Assembly: GCF_028502605.1 (NCBI RefSeq)
Contig: NC_079232.1
Coordinates: forward strand, 6,324,001 to 6,388,000
Length of the DNA stretch: 64,000 nucleotides
Reading direction: 5' to 3'
From: Trichoderma breve
Lineage: Eukaryota > Ascomycota > Sordariomycetes > Hypocreales > Hypocreaceae
Below, in pieces: positions 32,801 through 42,670 of the stretch. Within the stretch, counting starts at the first letter, position 1, and each line of letters opens with the position of its first letter. Under the pieces are notes generated by a model. It did not search any database and was not told the DNA's origin. It saw only the letters and a program-made list of their open reading frames with translations. The translations under genes were made by a program, and so were the position numbers.

Positions 32801-32982
32801 CATTCCTTCTTCTAGATGAGGAGCATATCGGGCGGCCTGCCCAGAGGATCGTACTCAAATATGTAAAGGATGTAGAGGGACGGTTTGGAGAGCTAAGGTT
32901 TGGAACGAGCATGTTGACAGATCACAGTCCAGCAAAGTATGAAGATGCTCTGAACAAGCTGAGAGTTGGAGTCTCAGCTTAG
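29803..32982 (+). CDS. Large class-3 lipase, sn-1 diacylglycerol-lipase-like
   Basis: Intronless, 1059 residues from the ATG at 29803; the open frame extends 12 codons upstream only by a TTG. The N-terminal ~220 residues are helical and amphipathic (AVSLAARSTSLAIRIGSVVSNASL, FWTSVSFRLTGTTI), probably membrane-associated. A long low-complexity Ser/Lys/Pro-rich region (about 270-620) follows. The lipase_3 domain covers about 640-960, with the nucleophile elbow GHSLGAG at 807-813 (Ser809), the upstream ACRGT-type oxyanion segment VLACRGTLGFEDVLADL, and downstream VHGNDLVPHLS containing a likely catalytic Asp. The architecture matches fungal diacylglycerol-lipase-like proteins acting at membranes. 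The disordered insert is a plausible phosphoregulation region. Confidence 0.88.
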   Translation: MATDAVAASKQAQYKQGPTLLPSPVAQAVSLAARSTSLAIRIGSVVSNASLDAARLTTLGGLELARGLIEGVISRAAKDTLEQSRTELAIQDTETVLERSLENLHYAVTQAVFWTSVSFRLTGTTISTASAGSQLLLSSLDQLFGSTDSSRAVASIITLVRREFENPATGLQGERVGVIDLTLALSTLAYLQRACRKTAQEERRRQSYEEIIWDVVVLEDGDRVDVDEKVFSEIRGGYNAQEKDDIPSSLPSSPWTGAEDDEAVVSRLKSQIIASLSPDTTVSVSNSVSSVQTITVDVHGPRLLSLPTPPGAEIVETKSITKGSHLSYSSSDQHDQSSASSYRVVYKIHRNKKGTSSFRGDEDYKDEAVEVITDNQSCSSEETLAPGTPTITIPDDPSPPASPTMLPSSAFALQSRPSSSTETKRRHKTQSHEFSKPTKSSSRKHNSDSAKAIASRSAVSSKEPIYLEDLEAMANQKRQRTPVHSSKSHDSHKKRKGEAVVSSRSSDKKTGLRHVLRGSGPSISTIWSKDSGSMEYISGQEKPKLHIKSPHRDSAKELRAGSPTSDLVPRSPTEHHSVYLAPPGHRRNRSYATSIYSVGTNDSQSSLMLSSYYQKSSYNTADALHALRQEGFVDGTFPEGHLLPNITRYMRFSSACYGSNFLRLTGVTNETPKLGVWDGVHNDVRHFVHHTESQSDNILLASFVDPNGGSDATGATGSGVPLVHYISLDHAAKAVVLACRGTLGFEDVLADLTCDYDRLVWRGKGYRVHKGIHASARRLLYGGDGRVLLTLKEALREFPDYGLVLCGHSLGAGVTSLLGIMLSEPNPIGPGFVTSAEPYTLRPPPNEALVNVKLSDIRPPSGRRIHVYAYGPPAVMSSSLRKITRGLITTVVHGNDLVPHLSLGLLHDFQGVALAFKHDENNTKSEIRQRIWNTLQDNVSERWYSYRSASKVASSGGVSDEERWMLPALENMRTSMKGKKLLPPGEVFTIETQRVLRRDAFLLLDEEHIGRPAQRIVLKYVKDVEGRFGELRFGTSMLTDHSPAKYEDALNKLRVGVSA

Positions 32983-33204
32983 TGGTCTTGTTTTTCTGAT
33001 GATTCTGCGTCATTCTGTGGTATTCTTTTGACTAAATGAAAGTCCAAGTAATTGGGCTTGTGGAAATAGACCTTTTCTCTTTTATTTATAGCACGCATTA
33101 TATACCTATGCCTCATCCGTTCTCTCAAGAGCAATTATAACATGGCATTAATGCTCCAAGATGCCCACGAGATCTCCATAGAGATAAATATTAGAGTCTC
33201 AGCA

Positions 33205-34469
33205 TCAAGCCGCTCGCTGGATGATTCCGAGCAATGTGTTTCTAACAGCATCAAACTCGGGATCATGCGGCTCGAATCTTGCTAAATTTGCGTTGCTCCG
33301 GGGGATCGCACACGTATGCTGGCCGTTGGGTTCCCCTAGGTGGCAGCGAGTTGCTGAGGCTTTCGTCACAACAACTCCAGTAAATGATGTTGCATCCTTG
33401 TGCTAATTAGCAATCTTGCCTATTGGATTGAAGGGTACTGCATCTTACTTGGCGTGAGATATCGGACTCCAGCGTCTCGTAAAAGCTGAATATCTCGGGT
33501 TCACATTTTTCAGAAAATGCTTGAAGGAATTCGACGTGCAGTTGATTGAGAGATTCGGATCCTCCTCGGCGAAGTGAGTCTATAACTTGCTGATTGGGAT
33601 GTTCAGCGGCGAGTTGGAAAAACGTTATATCCATTCCGTCGTGAGGGACGCCGAAGAAGACCACTCCGCGAAGTGCGCGGAAAACGTTCATCTCTGTCTC
33701 TCCTCGTAATTTGGACAGACTTGCCAAAGCCTACCTCCTCTTTTAGCAACGAATAACATGCAATCTCCATGGGAGGTATCTACCTGCTTTATGACTAGAC
33801 CTCCAAAGCCATGGCCAATGAGTATCGCTGGCTTGATCTGGGAGGAATTACTCAGCGCTGTGAAGACTTTGACAAAAGCTGTCCCCAAGGCTTCGAGTGT
33901 CATTCGCCCGTTCGTTTTATTCAATATTGACTGATAGCCATATGTCATGACTCGCGCCATTGGCTGTCGGGTTTCCTTATCGACGAGCTGAGCTGGTAGA
34001 ATATCTCGTAGCCACACATGATTGCTTGCCACATCCTCAAATGACTCCAATGGACATCCGCTGATGTTGCCAAGAGCAATAATACTGTTGTATTCAGCAA
34101 CTTGTAATTATGTAACTGAAAGGGATATACGCACTCTACTTTGTGATCCTTGGCTGGTGGTAGATATAACGATGTGATGCCAAGCAAGTTATCGTCAATT
34201 TCTAGATACCCATTATTGGAAGACGACTTTTCATGTGGCCCTTCTAGTGAGAGGTCCCATGGCTTTGGGCCTTGAGTAACAGATGAACGACTTTTATATA
34301 CCACCGTCGCAGTAAATGATCGGCGATCAATTTCAGGCACAAATGATTTTACATCTGGGCATGAAGAAGGGTCATGTTGTTCCAGACAAGCTCGTAGGTG
34401 GCCGACATTCCAGCCCAAAGGCACTCTTCGGATACGAAATGTAGTTCTCTGACTTTGGTATTCTTGCAT
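33205..34469 (-). CDS. Stand-alone SERAC1/NLR-type alpha/beta-hydrolase domain protein lacking the nucleophile Ser
   Basis: Four exons, 34469-34135, 34084-33784, 33730-33449 and 33402-33205 (introns 50, 53 and 46 nt), give 371 residues. Residues ~85-340 follow the DUF676/SERAC1 fold that often forms the N-terminal effector of fungal NACHT/ankyrin NLR-like proteins: VDIIALGNISGCPLESFED, MTYGYQSIL, LIGHGFGGLVIKQALASL, GVVFFGVPHDG, and a late TKASATRCHLGE...ANLARF segment. The nucleophile elbow reads G-H-G-F-G (202-206), with Gly204 where Ser is normal, so hydrolase activity is doubtful. No NACHT, ankyrin or TPR region follows the stop, making it a truncated or stand-alone module. The last intron is short with a close branch point and is the least certain. 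Confidence 0.75.
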
Positions 34470-35128
34470 CTGTAATGCTGGATGGGTTCAAATCGCAAGA
34501 TATCAAGGCTTGACAATGATGAGAATAAGACAGATAGCAAGAAGAGTAGATTTGTAGAGAGAATGAGTTGGGACATCAGATTGAAAGGCTATTTCTATAA
34601 GTCTATATATGCCTTTTCTAAAACCCCATTTCCATGATCTATACCTGAATGGTTCATCATAACAAGTTGTTGCCTGGTACTGACAATTTAGCTGCGTTTC
34701 GGTAGGGAGTGGTGAGAGACTAATGCATGCTGGAAAGGTATGAAACCACTAGGCGGTAGCATTTTGATCGTATTGCTCGTGATATTCCATCGGCAAATGT
34801 CCTTTAAGCGCCATGGATCAAGTCTATTTCATTTCGGGCCATTGCTGGAACTAGATGCGGTGATTTCGCTGGTGCATTTGGCGCGGCCCCGCTCCCAATG
34901 CATCTGGTCGAAATTGGGGTCGGCGGCTATTTGCGCGATGCTGTGAGGCTGACATCTAAAAAATATGAAACTCAAGTTTCCCTTGCGTGAACAGTTAAGC
35001 AAGAAGGAGATGCTTTTTGCAATGCGAGGCCAATGTGAAGGAACCCGCAGAAAATGAAGTCCAGTCTGATCGGAACCAGGGGACTCGAGGCGTCTCGTTT
35101 GGGTTGAAGCTGATCGACCTTCCCAACT
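34470..35128. other. Intergenic region
   Basis: Upstream of the hydrolase and downstream of the MFS gene. No gene or repeat seen. Confidence 0.5.
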
Positions 35129-36598
35129 CTAAACGACGAGCTTGTCTTTCGAATAAGCAAACCGGGCAGCAGTAAATAGAACAGCTCCAGTCATGAGGAC
35201 GGCACCACTAAAGATAATGCCTTGGGAGTAACCGCCGTATCGATCGATCAGGGCTCCAGTGATTGGAGTGCCTCCCAAGGCACCAAATCCAATGAGAAAT
35301 GTAGACATTCCTATGTATGTTCCGATCTATAAATGTGTCAGATTGTGCGGCTTTGGGTCTGATGAGTGTCAAACTGAGGCTTACCTTGCTTGGGTGATCT
35401 GCCGTATGTGAAATGGTGGTATACATGAGGCCAATAATGATGCCACTTGTCGCGCCAAACAAAATGGCCAGCACGATTAGACCTGCTGTCGAAGTAATCT
35501 TCAACCAGCAAAACATCAGTAATCCAGAGGCGTAACAGGCTACAGTGACGACATTGAACTGGCCGAGATACTTGGCAACAGAACCAGCAAACACTCGGCC
35601 CAAGAACGACCCTGCATTGATCAAGGCGAACAAATAGGATGCCAGACCTGGAGACATTCCATGTAGTGAACCATAGTCAGCGAGGTAGAAATACGGCGTC
35701 CAGAGTCCCAAAATGATCATGAATAAGGCTGCCACTTGGAGAGAGAAGGCGGGAATCTTAAACGCATCTGGCAAAACTAAAGCGCCCTTTCTCTTTAATG
35801 GTGTTGGCCGGATAGCAATTGATGCAATTGCCAACAAGAACAGAGTCAGGAAGCCACAAATCCGCTGCCCCCATTCGAACCCGACCGAATTGTCTTGGAG
35901 GAGGTTTGTCATGATTACTGGGTAGATGATTCCCCCGAGGGGAGAACCAGTGGTGGCAAAGGCCATGGCTATCGGTCGTCTCCTGTGGAAGTAGTGCCCA
36001 ACAATGGAAATTGCTGGCGTAAATATGAGGCCGGCCGAAATGCCAATGAAGATTCCTTGACAAAGAATGAATTGGTAGAGTTCAGTGCAAAGGCTCGTGA
36101 GCATCATGGCGACGACAAGAAGAACAGAGAATGGCCATATGATAACCTTAAAAAGAACGAGTGTTAGTTGCAATCAAGAAGACATGATTTGAAATGTTTC
36201 GTACCATTGCTCCATACCGGTCTGCGAGCGGACCGGCGACCAAAGCCGCCGAGAACTGGGCAAAAGACTGAAGAGCACCGATCCAGGCTACATCAGATGG
36301 GGAGTGGCCGGATAAGAATGTCTTGAGATAGTACGTTTCGTAGACTCTGGCATTGGAGAGGAGTTGTGTTAGCTTTCATCCTGCTCAAGACTGAACCGCT
36401 GAGTACGCACCCAAAGGAGTTAACATAGCCAAAGGATGCAAAGGATGTACACCAGCATCCAAAGACAACCAACCATGCCCGCAAACCTCCTTCCGGATAT
36501 TCATGCACATGGGCCTTTGTCTCGTTGGAACTCTCAACGACCTCCTCACCCCCTGAGAAGATTGCCGACTCGATCTCGGTGGTGCTACCCGAAGACAT
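35129..36598 (-). CDS. MFS monocarboxylate-transporter-like permease (12 TM)
   Basis: Four exons, 36598-36411, 36346-36205, 36146-35385 and 35326-35129 (introns 64, 58 and 58 nt), give 429 residues. After a polar N-terminus comes the family hallmark EYPEGGLRAWLVVFGCW, then VNSFGVYETYYL across the first splice, GPLADRYGAM, and FHRRRPIAMAFATTGSPLGGIIYP between helices 4 and 5. These are features of fungal MCT/Mch-type MFS proteins that carry small carboxylates or unknown metabolites at the plasma membrane. It is divergent from the Zn2Cys6 factor at 37168 (569-bp promoter), and an SDR follows that factor, suggesting a small catabolic or biosynthetic module. Substrate unknown. Confidence 0.9.
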
Positions 36599-37167
36599 GG
36601 TAGCAAATGAAATGACTGGGCACTAAGATTTAGAGTCCTTGGTCACAGGAGGGATGCCACACTACCCAGGATAGCCGATCGTAGATCTGCTTGAATCTCA
36701 TTTATCCTCAGGAGTTATGGGTGTCTGAGCTTAAATATGGTCAAACACGGCCATTGTTGAACAGCATCATCTCCGAATCACCGAGCTGGCGGTCCACAAA
36801 CGTGCTGCGTGGAGCAGTCAACATAAAAAGTCAACATAAAATCCATCTTCTTATCTGATCCTCACAGCCCGTGCTCGATTTACGAAATAACTCCAGGCAG
36901 AGATCTCGGTGTAAGGGGAATTGAAGCTCGATCAATAACGCCTCGTCTGGGAATAGCGCCGGAGAAAGTGACGAGATTTTTTCCACAACTGGAGAGGGTG
37001 GAGAAGCGCTGATGACGGAGATGGTCGGTCATTTTGCAAGCCACCCAATCACGGCCCACCGGGCATGTATAGAATATCTCCTTGGAACCCTGGACGGCCC
37101 TTTGCAACCTTGATATGAAGATCAAGAAGAGAATTTGAAATCGAGGACAGACTCTGCACCCGCCAAG
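36599..37167. other. Divergent promoter between MFS permease and Zn2Cys6 factor
   Basis: 569 bp without a gene. It holds both promoters. No regular CGG array like that at 2823-2885 was seen. Confidence 0.5.
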
Positions 37168-39788
37168 ATGACAGACGATCCGGAACGGGTGTGTCCGGCT
37201 CCGACAATAGCCGATGTCGGCAGTGAGAAAGGCACTGTCCACTTGGACGCTCCAGCTGCCAGCTCCAACTCCAATGCCGGGCCTGGGGAGGGACGCACAA
37301 GGAAGAAGCGCCTTCAGTTGAGCTGCGGCGAATGCAGAAGGAAAAAGGTAATGCGAAGAAGGTTCACTTTCTCAGAGGCGATGGTGTCTTTGATTTTCAT
37401 TTTCTGACCCAGAACTCTCGACATTAGCTCTCCTGTGACAGAGGCCGACCTTGCCGCCGCTGCGTGAGGACGGGAAGAGCAGACCAGTGCGAATTCGAAA
37501 CTAATCCGAGGCCTCTGTTGTTACCAATCAACCCTGGCGCTCAGTTGGAGCAGATTAAATCCGACCAGGCTGAGCTTCAGAACCTTCGAACTGAGATTTT
37601 TCAGTTGAGAGAACTGCTCTCGAAACCTACTCCTCAGAATGGTAGGGATCTCTTCACCGAAGATGTCAACGGCGATGAGATTCCCAAACCAAGTGAAGTG
37701 GATGCCAAGGACGCCATTGCCATCAGTCGGAATCCCATCAATACCAACGATGGCCCACCTGATCCAAGAGAGAAATCCCCACGGGGATACTACAGACGAC
37801 ATACTCTGCTGCGATTCTTCTCAGAGGTAAGTTCCGTGTCTGGTCCTATCTAGGCATGAATCTTAGATCACTAATTTGATGCAATAGATTCCACAATTGT
37901 TTCCATTCATCAAGGAAATAGCTGATCAATGGCTTAAGCCCTACGGAATCTACATCAAGAAGAATAAAGCCGGCAAAGATGATGGCTGGAGAATGAAGAT
38001 GGCAGCCCAAGAGCAGCCATTGATAGAAACTCTGTTGCCACCAAAAGGTGACACAGACGTGCTAATTGCCATATATCTCGATCACTTCGAGCAGCTCCAT
38101 CGTGTTGTTCACGTACCGACATTCAACAGGGAGTATATCAACTTCTGGACTCCTGGTAAACCCCGGTACCCAACAATGGCAGCAATGATACTGTCCATGA
38201 TTACTGTGTCAATTTGTGCCTCTTCCCACCTTGTGGGCGCTACACCAGTCCCTGCCGCCTACAGGAACATGGCTGAGCAGTGGATTTCCTCAATTGACGA
38301 CTGGTTAAGATTGCAAAGTACAAAACATCGTAAACTTGTGCACTATCAAGTCGGTTGTTTAATGTACATTGCCAAACGGATGAACATTGTCGGAAAGAAG
38401 AGATTCTGGAAAGATACCGGCTCTTTGGTACAAGACGCTATCATGGATGGTTTGAATCGTAATCCTTCCATGGCAGATGCGTTTTTCATAAGGGAGATGA
38501 AGAAACGCATATGGTACACTATTCGCGAGCTGGATCTCCAGAATTCTTTTGAATGTGGCCTGCCCACTCTTCTCCACAGCGTCGAGTGCAGTGTCTCAGC
38601 GCCCCTCAACCTTGCTGATGAAGATTTTGACGACACTACCAAGCAGACTCCCATGTCAAGATCCTCTGATTACTATACAGCATCTTCTTACCAGTTCCAT
38701 AGCTTCCGCAGCTGGGAGCTACGCCTCGAGATATCACGACGATTGTTCGGATCCGGATTCTTCAGAGCTCTAAGCTACGACGATGTGTTGCGCTACACTC
38801 ATGAAATCACAAAAGCGATCAATGACCTTCCCCCCTGGAACAATAACAGAACTGACAACAAAAGTGATGCAAACCTTTTGTTGTCGTACTCAATATTGGA
38901 GTTTCAACTCAAGGAATGCCTATTGGCCATCCACCGGCCATACATTGACAGAGAAGGAGGTGGCTATCCACTTTCGGAGAACATTTGCTACCAGACATCA
39001 CGAGAAATACTAGTTTCTAGTATCCAGCTTACAAACCTGGGGATTCAAAGCTTGGCACAGCTGCGCGAAGATCTTGCGCTTGCTTCACTCCATATAACGC
39101 GCCTTACTCTATTACAACCAGAAGGTTCGTCTTCTCCATCCCGTTACGAGCCATTTCCTTCTAACTATCTTACTGAGTTTCAAATAGGCTCCAGTAGCAT
39201 CATCATGACCAATGCGCTGTCGACTGTGGATTTGCTAGAGCAATGCCTCCCCGTTATCGAAGACAAGTACCTGCGCTTCTCTGATCCTTGGACCTTTTTT
39301 ATCATGTGCACAGCCATCATGCTCATCAAGATACATCTGGGAAAAGAATCTCGACAAAATGCAAAGTCATCTTGCGCACGCAGATTTCTGGACTTGTACT
39401 ATAAGAATGTATGGATGCATCAGCCTGCTGATCTCGCTCAACAGCAGGCGATTACCCAGGACATTGTCAATCAAACCGCTGTAAGTTTCGCATCAACCAC
39501 GTTTCTTTTGATTCCTCCTTTTTACACGTCGTTCTCTATTACGGACGCAAACTTACGGCCACATCCATCACAGGCTTCTAATGCCTGCCCACCACCTCCT
39601 CCAGATGCAAGCGCTCTGCCTACTGCAGTGTGGCTCGATAGCAGCTACCCCGATGTAAGTTCAAAATCTGGGTAATCAATATGCCGGCGCTAATCGTCCG
39701 CTAGGTTGGAAATGATCCTTTCGATCTCGCAGTCGAGTTGGACGTGTGGGAATCCGGATTTCCACTACCGGGTTTCCCGAACTGTTAA
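37168..39788 (+). CDS. Zn2Cys6 transcription factor with fungal-specific domain
   Basis: Exons 37168-37347, 37428-37826, 37888-39480 (possibly split), 39574-39654 and 39705-39788 give 778 residues, or 757 if a 63-nt in-frame intron at 39125-39187 is removed. The zinc cluster is Cys53, 56, 63, 69, 72 and 81 (CX2CX6CX5CX2CX8C), cut by an intron between Lys60 and Leu61 as is common in this family. A coiled-coil linker follows (QLEQIKSDQAELQNLRTEIF). The fungal MHR domain covers about 230-560: LHRVVHVPTFNREY, KKRIWYTIRELDLQNSFECG and ECLLAIHRPYID. The tail ends DVWESGFPLPGFPNC. It sits between the MFS permease and an SDR and probably regulates them (inference). The upstream TTG-initiated extension is ignored. 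Confidence 0.88.
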
Positions 39789-40133
39789 CCTCAAGCCGAT
39801 GTCGCTGTATCGAGTTCCGCACTGGAGCTTCACAAATTCGGTATGCGAGCCGAGCGCTTGATGGTATCAGAGCCGAGCGCTGCATGTTGGAAATACCTAA
39901 TGCAACTCTTTTATTTATCCGCACGTATGATATCGTTCAACTGCAGCGGGGACGGTCGCTATTGGAGGTGTGAAATCCACCTCATTGGGTTGCACATGAT
40001 GCTTCTCCGCACTCTCATGTCCATAATGTATAAATGAATTCGAACGATGCTCTTCTCATTTCTATATCAGCTTAATCACAACGCGAACAAGAATTACCTG
40101 CGATATTTGTGCATTGCATTCAAAACTGTACCA
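39789..40133. other. Short intergenic region between regulator and SDR
   Basis: 345 bp. Contains a near-direct duplication (GAGCCGAGCGCT at about 39847 and 39869, with TTGATGGTATCA between). No gene. Confidence 0.45.
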
Positions 40134-41170
40134 ATGGCGTTATTTCAGCCGTTTTCTGTCTCTGGGAAAACAGCCATCATAACTGGCGCCGGTTCTGGTT
40201 TGTCTCTCACCTGCTAACTTGGTGGCTGAACAGCAGAACAATGCTTTGACTTACCATGCGATTCGTTTTAGGTATTAATCTTGCTTTTGCGGAACTCCTT
40301 CTATCGCGGAACTGCAATGTCGTCTTTGCCGACCTGGAGCTGCGACCAGAGGCAAAAGATGTCATTGCCAAATACCAGAGCCAGGCTTCCTTCATCCGGA
40401 CAGACGTAACCTCGTGGTCCGACCTTTCTAAGATGTTTAGCTTTGCCCTTGAAACGTATGGGGATTTCGATATCGTTTGCCCAGGAGCCGGAGTATACGA
40501 GCCTCACTGGTCTAATTTCTGGCATCCGCCCGGGTCCAGCGAAAGCAGGGATGCACTCGAGCAAGATCACTATAAGCTGCTGGATATCAATCTGACGCAT
40601 CCCATCCGTGCAACCCAGATGGCAATATCGCATTGGCTATATCCTCGCGAGCCTGCCAAAGGTTCCAAGTTCAACACTGCGCCGCCAAAAGTATCACTCA
40701 GCAACCCAAAGAGGATCGTTCACATCTCTTCAGTTGCTGGGCAGATTCCTGTATTTAGAGCCCCGCTGTACGGCGCATCCAAGTTTGGTATTTCTGGCTT
40801 CATTCGCTGCCTCACACAGCTAGAGCCTCGATTCGGAGTGCGCGTAAATGGTGTTGCGCCTGGAGTTGTCCGTACTCCTCTTTGGACGGAGCATCCAGAG
40901 AAGCTGATGAATGTTGATGCTGGCCAAGATGCGTGGGTAACTCCGCAAGAGGTAGCGCAAGCAATGCTACAATGCGTTGAAGAAAACGAGTACTTTGGAG
41001 GAACAATCTTGGAAGTCGGCGCAGGTCATACGAGGAAAGTAAAGGTTTACAACGACCCAGGTCCAAACATGGATCCCTCCGGGGGCATTATTACCAGCAA
41101 TAGTGCCCTTGGCGATGATGAAGTCATTGACTGGCTGCATGAAGAGGCCATATGGGGAGCTCAAGGCTAG
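40134..41170 (+). CDS. Short-chain dehydrogenase (15-PGDH-like SDR)
   Basis: Exon 1 40134-40197 and exon 2 40272-41170 (74-nt intron that splits the glycine motif) give 320 residues. The cofactor loop reads TGAGSGIN, lacking the third glycine of TGxxxGIG. The Asp in VVFADLE after strand 2 favours NAD(H). Further features are TDVTSW, PGAGVYEPHW in place of NAGI, HISSVAGQI with the catalytic Ser, YGASK, and PGVVRTPLW. The C-terminal extension (ILEVGAGHTRKVKVYNDPGP) is typical of fungal proteins annotated as 15-hydroxyprostaglandin-dehydrogenase-like. It oxidises a secondary alcohol or reduces a ketone. It lies 345 bp downstream of the Zn2Cys6 factor on the same strand, so it may belong with that factor and the MFS permease. 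Confidence 0.9.
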
Positions 41171-41884
41171 GATTTCGAGCCGTCGCGTATTATGTGTTGA
41201 TTACACATTCTTCTGTCGCCTAGGGTTCCTGGAGAGATGGAGTTTCAGCCTTGTGGGGAGTAGGCAAGCATACAGACAAGGCACATGGCGAACGACTCCT
41301 AGAGGCATAACGAATGAGGAACTTGATACAAGCATCTGGAATAAAGAGCATATGCTCTATTCTGTTAGTGCAAGTGAGAAACTGTTCGGTTCAGCGTCAC
41401 AGGCTCCACCCAACAAGATAGTGTGCATGATTCCAAACCCATGAACACCAAGCGCTTACAGCTGAACCAGGCCCCACGGGCTTGCATATATTACCCGCGA
41501 TCCTAGAAACCAATTATGCCTCCTATCATGTGGGATTTCAGGTTCGCCCACCCTGGTCGTTATATCTACGTGCTTATTCGCGACTAAATTTAGGGCCCTG
41601 TGGCGCAGAATACTGGGCGAACATGATATAGTCTGGAATCAGGAGTTGAGTATTTGGCATGTGTTTTGAACTGCGCCAGAAGGTTCCTATGAGTCGCACC
41701 AAACATGAATGCCGACAGGCATAAATAGGGGGAACTAATCCCTCTTGAACGGAAAAACTTGACTTCATTGTGCTCCATTGTTTCAGTCTTGCAAATCTAA
41801 CTCGAATGATCACTATCTGTTCACAACCTTCTTTGATCCTTTGATCCCCTCATACAACATAACAACTCTTTCAACTTAACAACA
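41171..41884. other. Intergenic region with promoter of DUF1223 gene
   Basis: No gene seen. An ATAAATAG box at 41721-41728 lies about 160 bp upstream of the ATG at 41885, and a C/T-rich leader precedes the start. Confidence 0.45.
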
Positions 41885-42670
41885 ATGGCTTCCATTCTCC
41901 GCAAGCTCTTCCGGCGCAAGAAGCAGCCCCCGCTGGTCTGTGCCGTGAACCTAGATGCCGATGGAAACCCTGTTGGCGAGCATCCCGACCATGTGCACAC
42001 GGACGCTTGCTTTATCAACTTTGAGCCTCTCGCCATTGCGGAGCTATTCCAGTCGCAGTCATGCCAGTCATGCCCTCCTGCTCTTCCTGGTATCCATGCC
42101 GCTACTGCAGACCCTAATGTGCTCCTCCTGAGCTATCCTGTCACCCTCTTTGACCACACGGGGTGGAAGGACACCTTCTCAAGCCTCACCAACGACGCTC
42201 GTCAGCGTGCATACGCCAAACGCTGGAATCGCACGAGTTTATTCACCCCTCAGGTCGTAGTCAATGGCGTTGCCGACGGCAGTGGCCGAACCAAGGAGGA
42301 GATTCAGCAAATCATCCAGCAGGGCAGAGAGATCCAGAAGGCTCGCGACTGGCACATCTACGTGGATGCAAACGATACCGAAGTACGTGTCGACACCGAC
42401 AAGCAGGAGGCAAACCCACACGAAGTCTCTCTCGTCGTCTATGCCAACACCGACCAGACCGTCAAGGTTGGCAAGGGAGTTAACAAGGGCAAGAAGATTA
42501 ACCACCGCAATGTCGTGACTTCAGTCACAAAGATTGGTGACTGGGTTGGCGGAAACGCAACTTGGTATCTGCCCACGCCGCGAAGTGCCTTGGCACCTGA
42601 TCAGGGCGCAGCCATCATCATCACGGACGGTGGTCTTGGAGGACCGATTATTGCAGCAGCCAAGATTTAG
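41885..42670 (+). CDS. DUF1223 thioredoxin-like protein
   Basis: Intronless, 261 residues. After a basic N-terminus (MASILRKLFRRKK) the DUF1223 core starts with AELFQSQSCQSCPPA, holding a CxxC pair (Cys60, Cys63), then LLSYPVTLFDHTGWKDTFSS, RQRAYAKRW, LFTPQVVVNGVADGSGRT, and a C-terminal beta-sandwich half. DUF1223 is a widespread thioredoxin-fold family of unknown biochemical role; the CxxC suggests redox or metal binding. No signal peptide, so cytosolic. The start has a good context (ACAACAATGG). No functional link to the neighbours. Confidence 0.88.
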   Translation: MASILRKLFRRKKQPPLVCAVNLDADGNPVGEHPDHVHTDACFINFEPLAIAELFQSQSCQSCPPALPGIHAATADPNVLLLSYPVTLFDHTGWKDTFSSLTNDARQRAYAKRWNRTSLFTPQVVVNGVADGSGRTKEEIQQIIQQGREIQKARDWHIYVDANDTEVRVDTDKQEANPHEVSLVVYANTDQTVKVGKGVNKGKKINHRNVVTSVTKIGDWVGGNATWYLPTPRSALAPDQGAAIIITDGGLGGPIIAAAKI

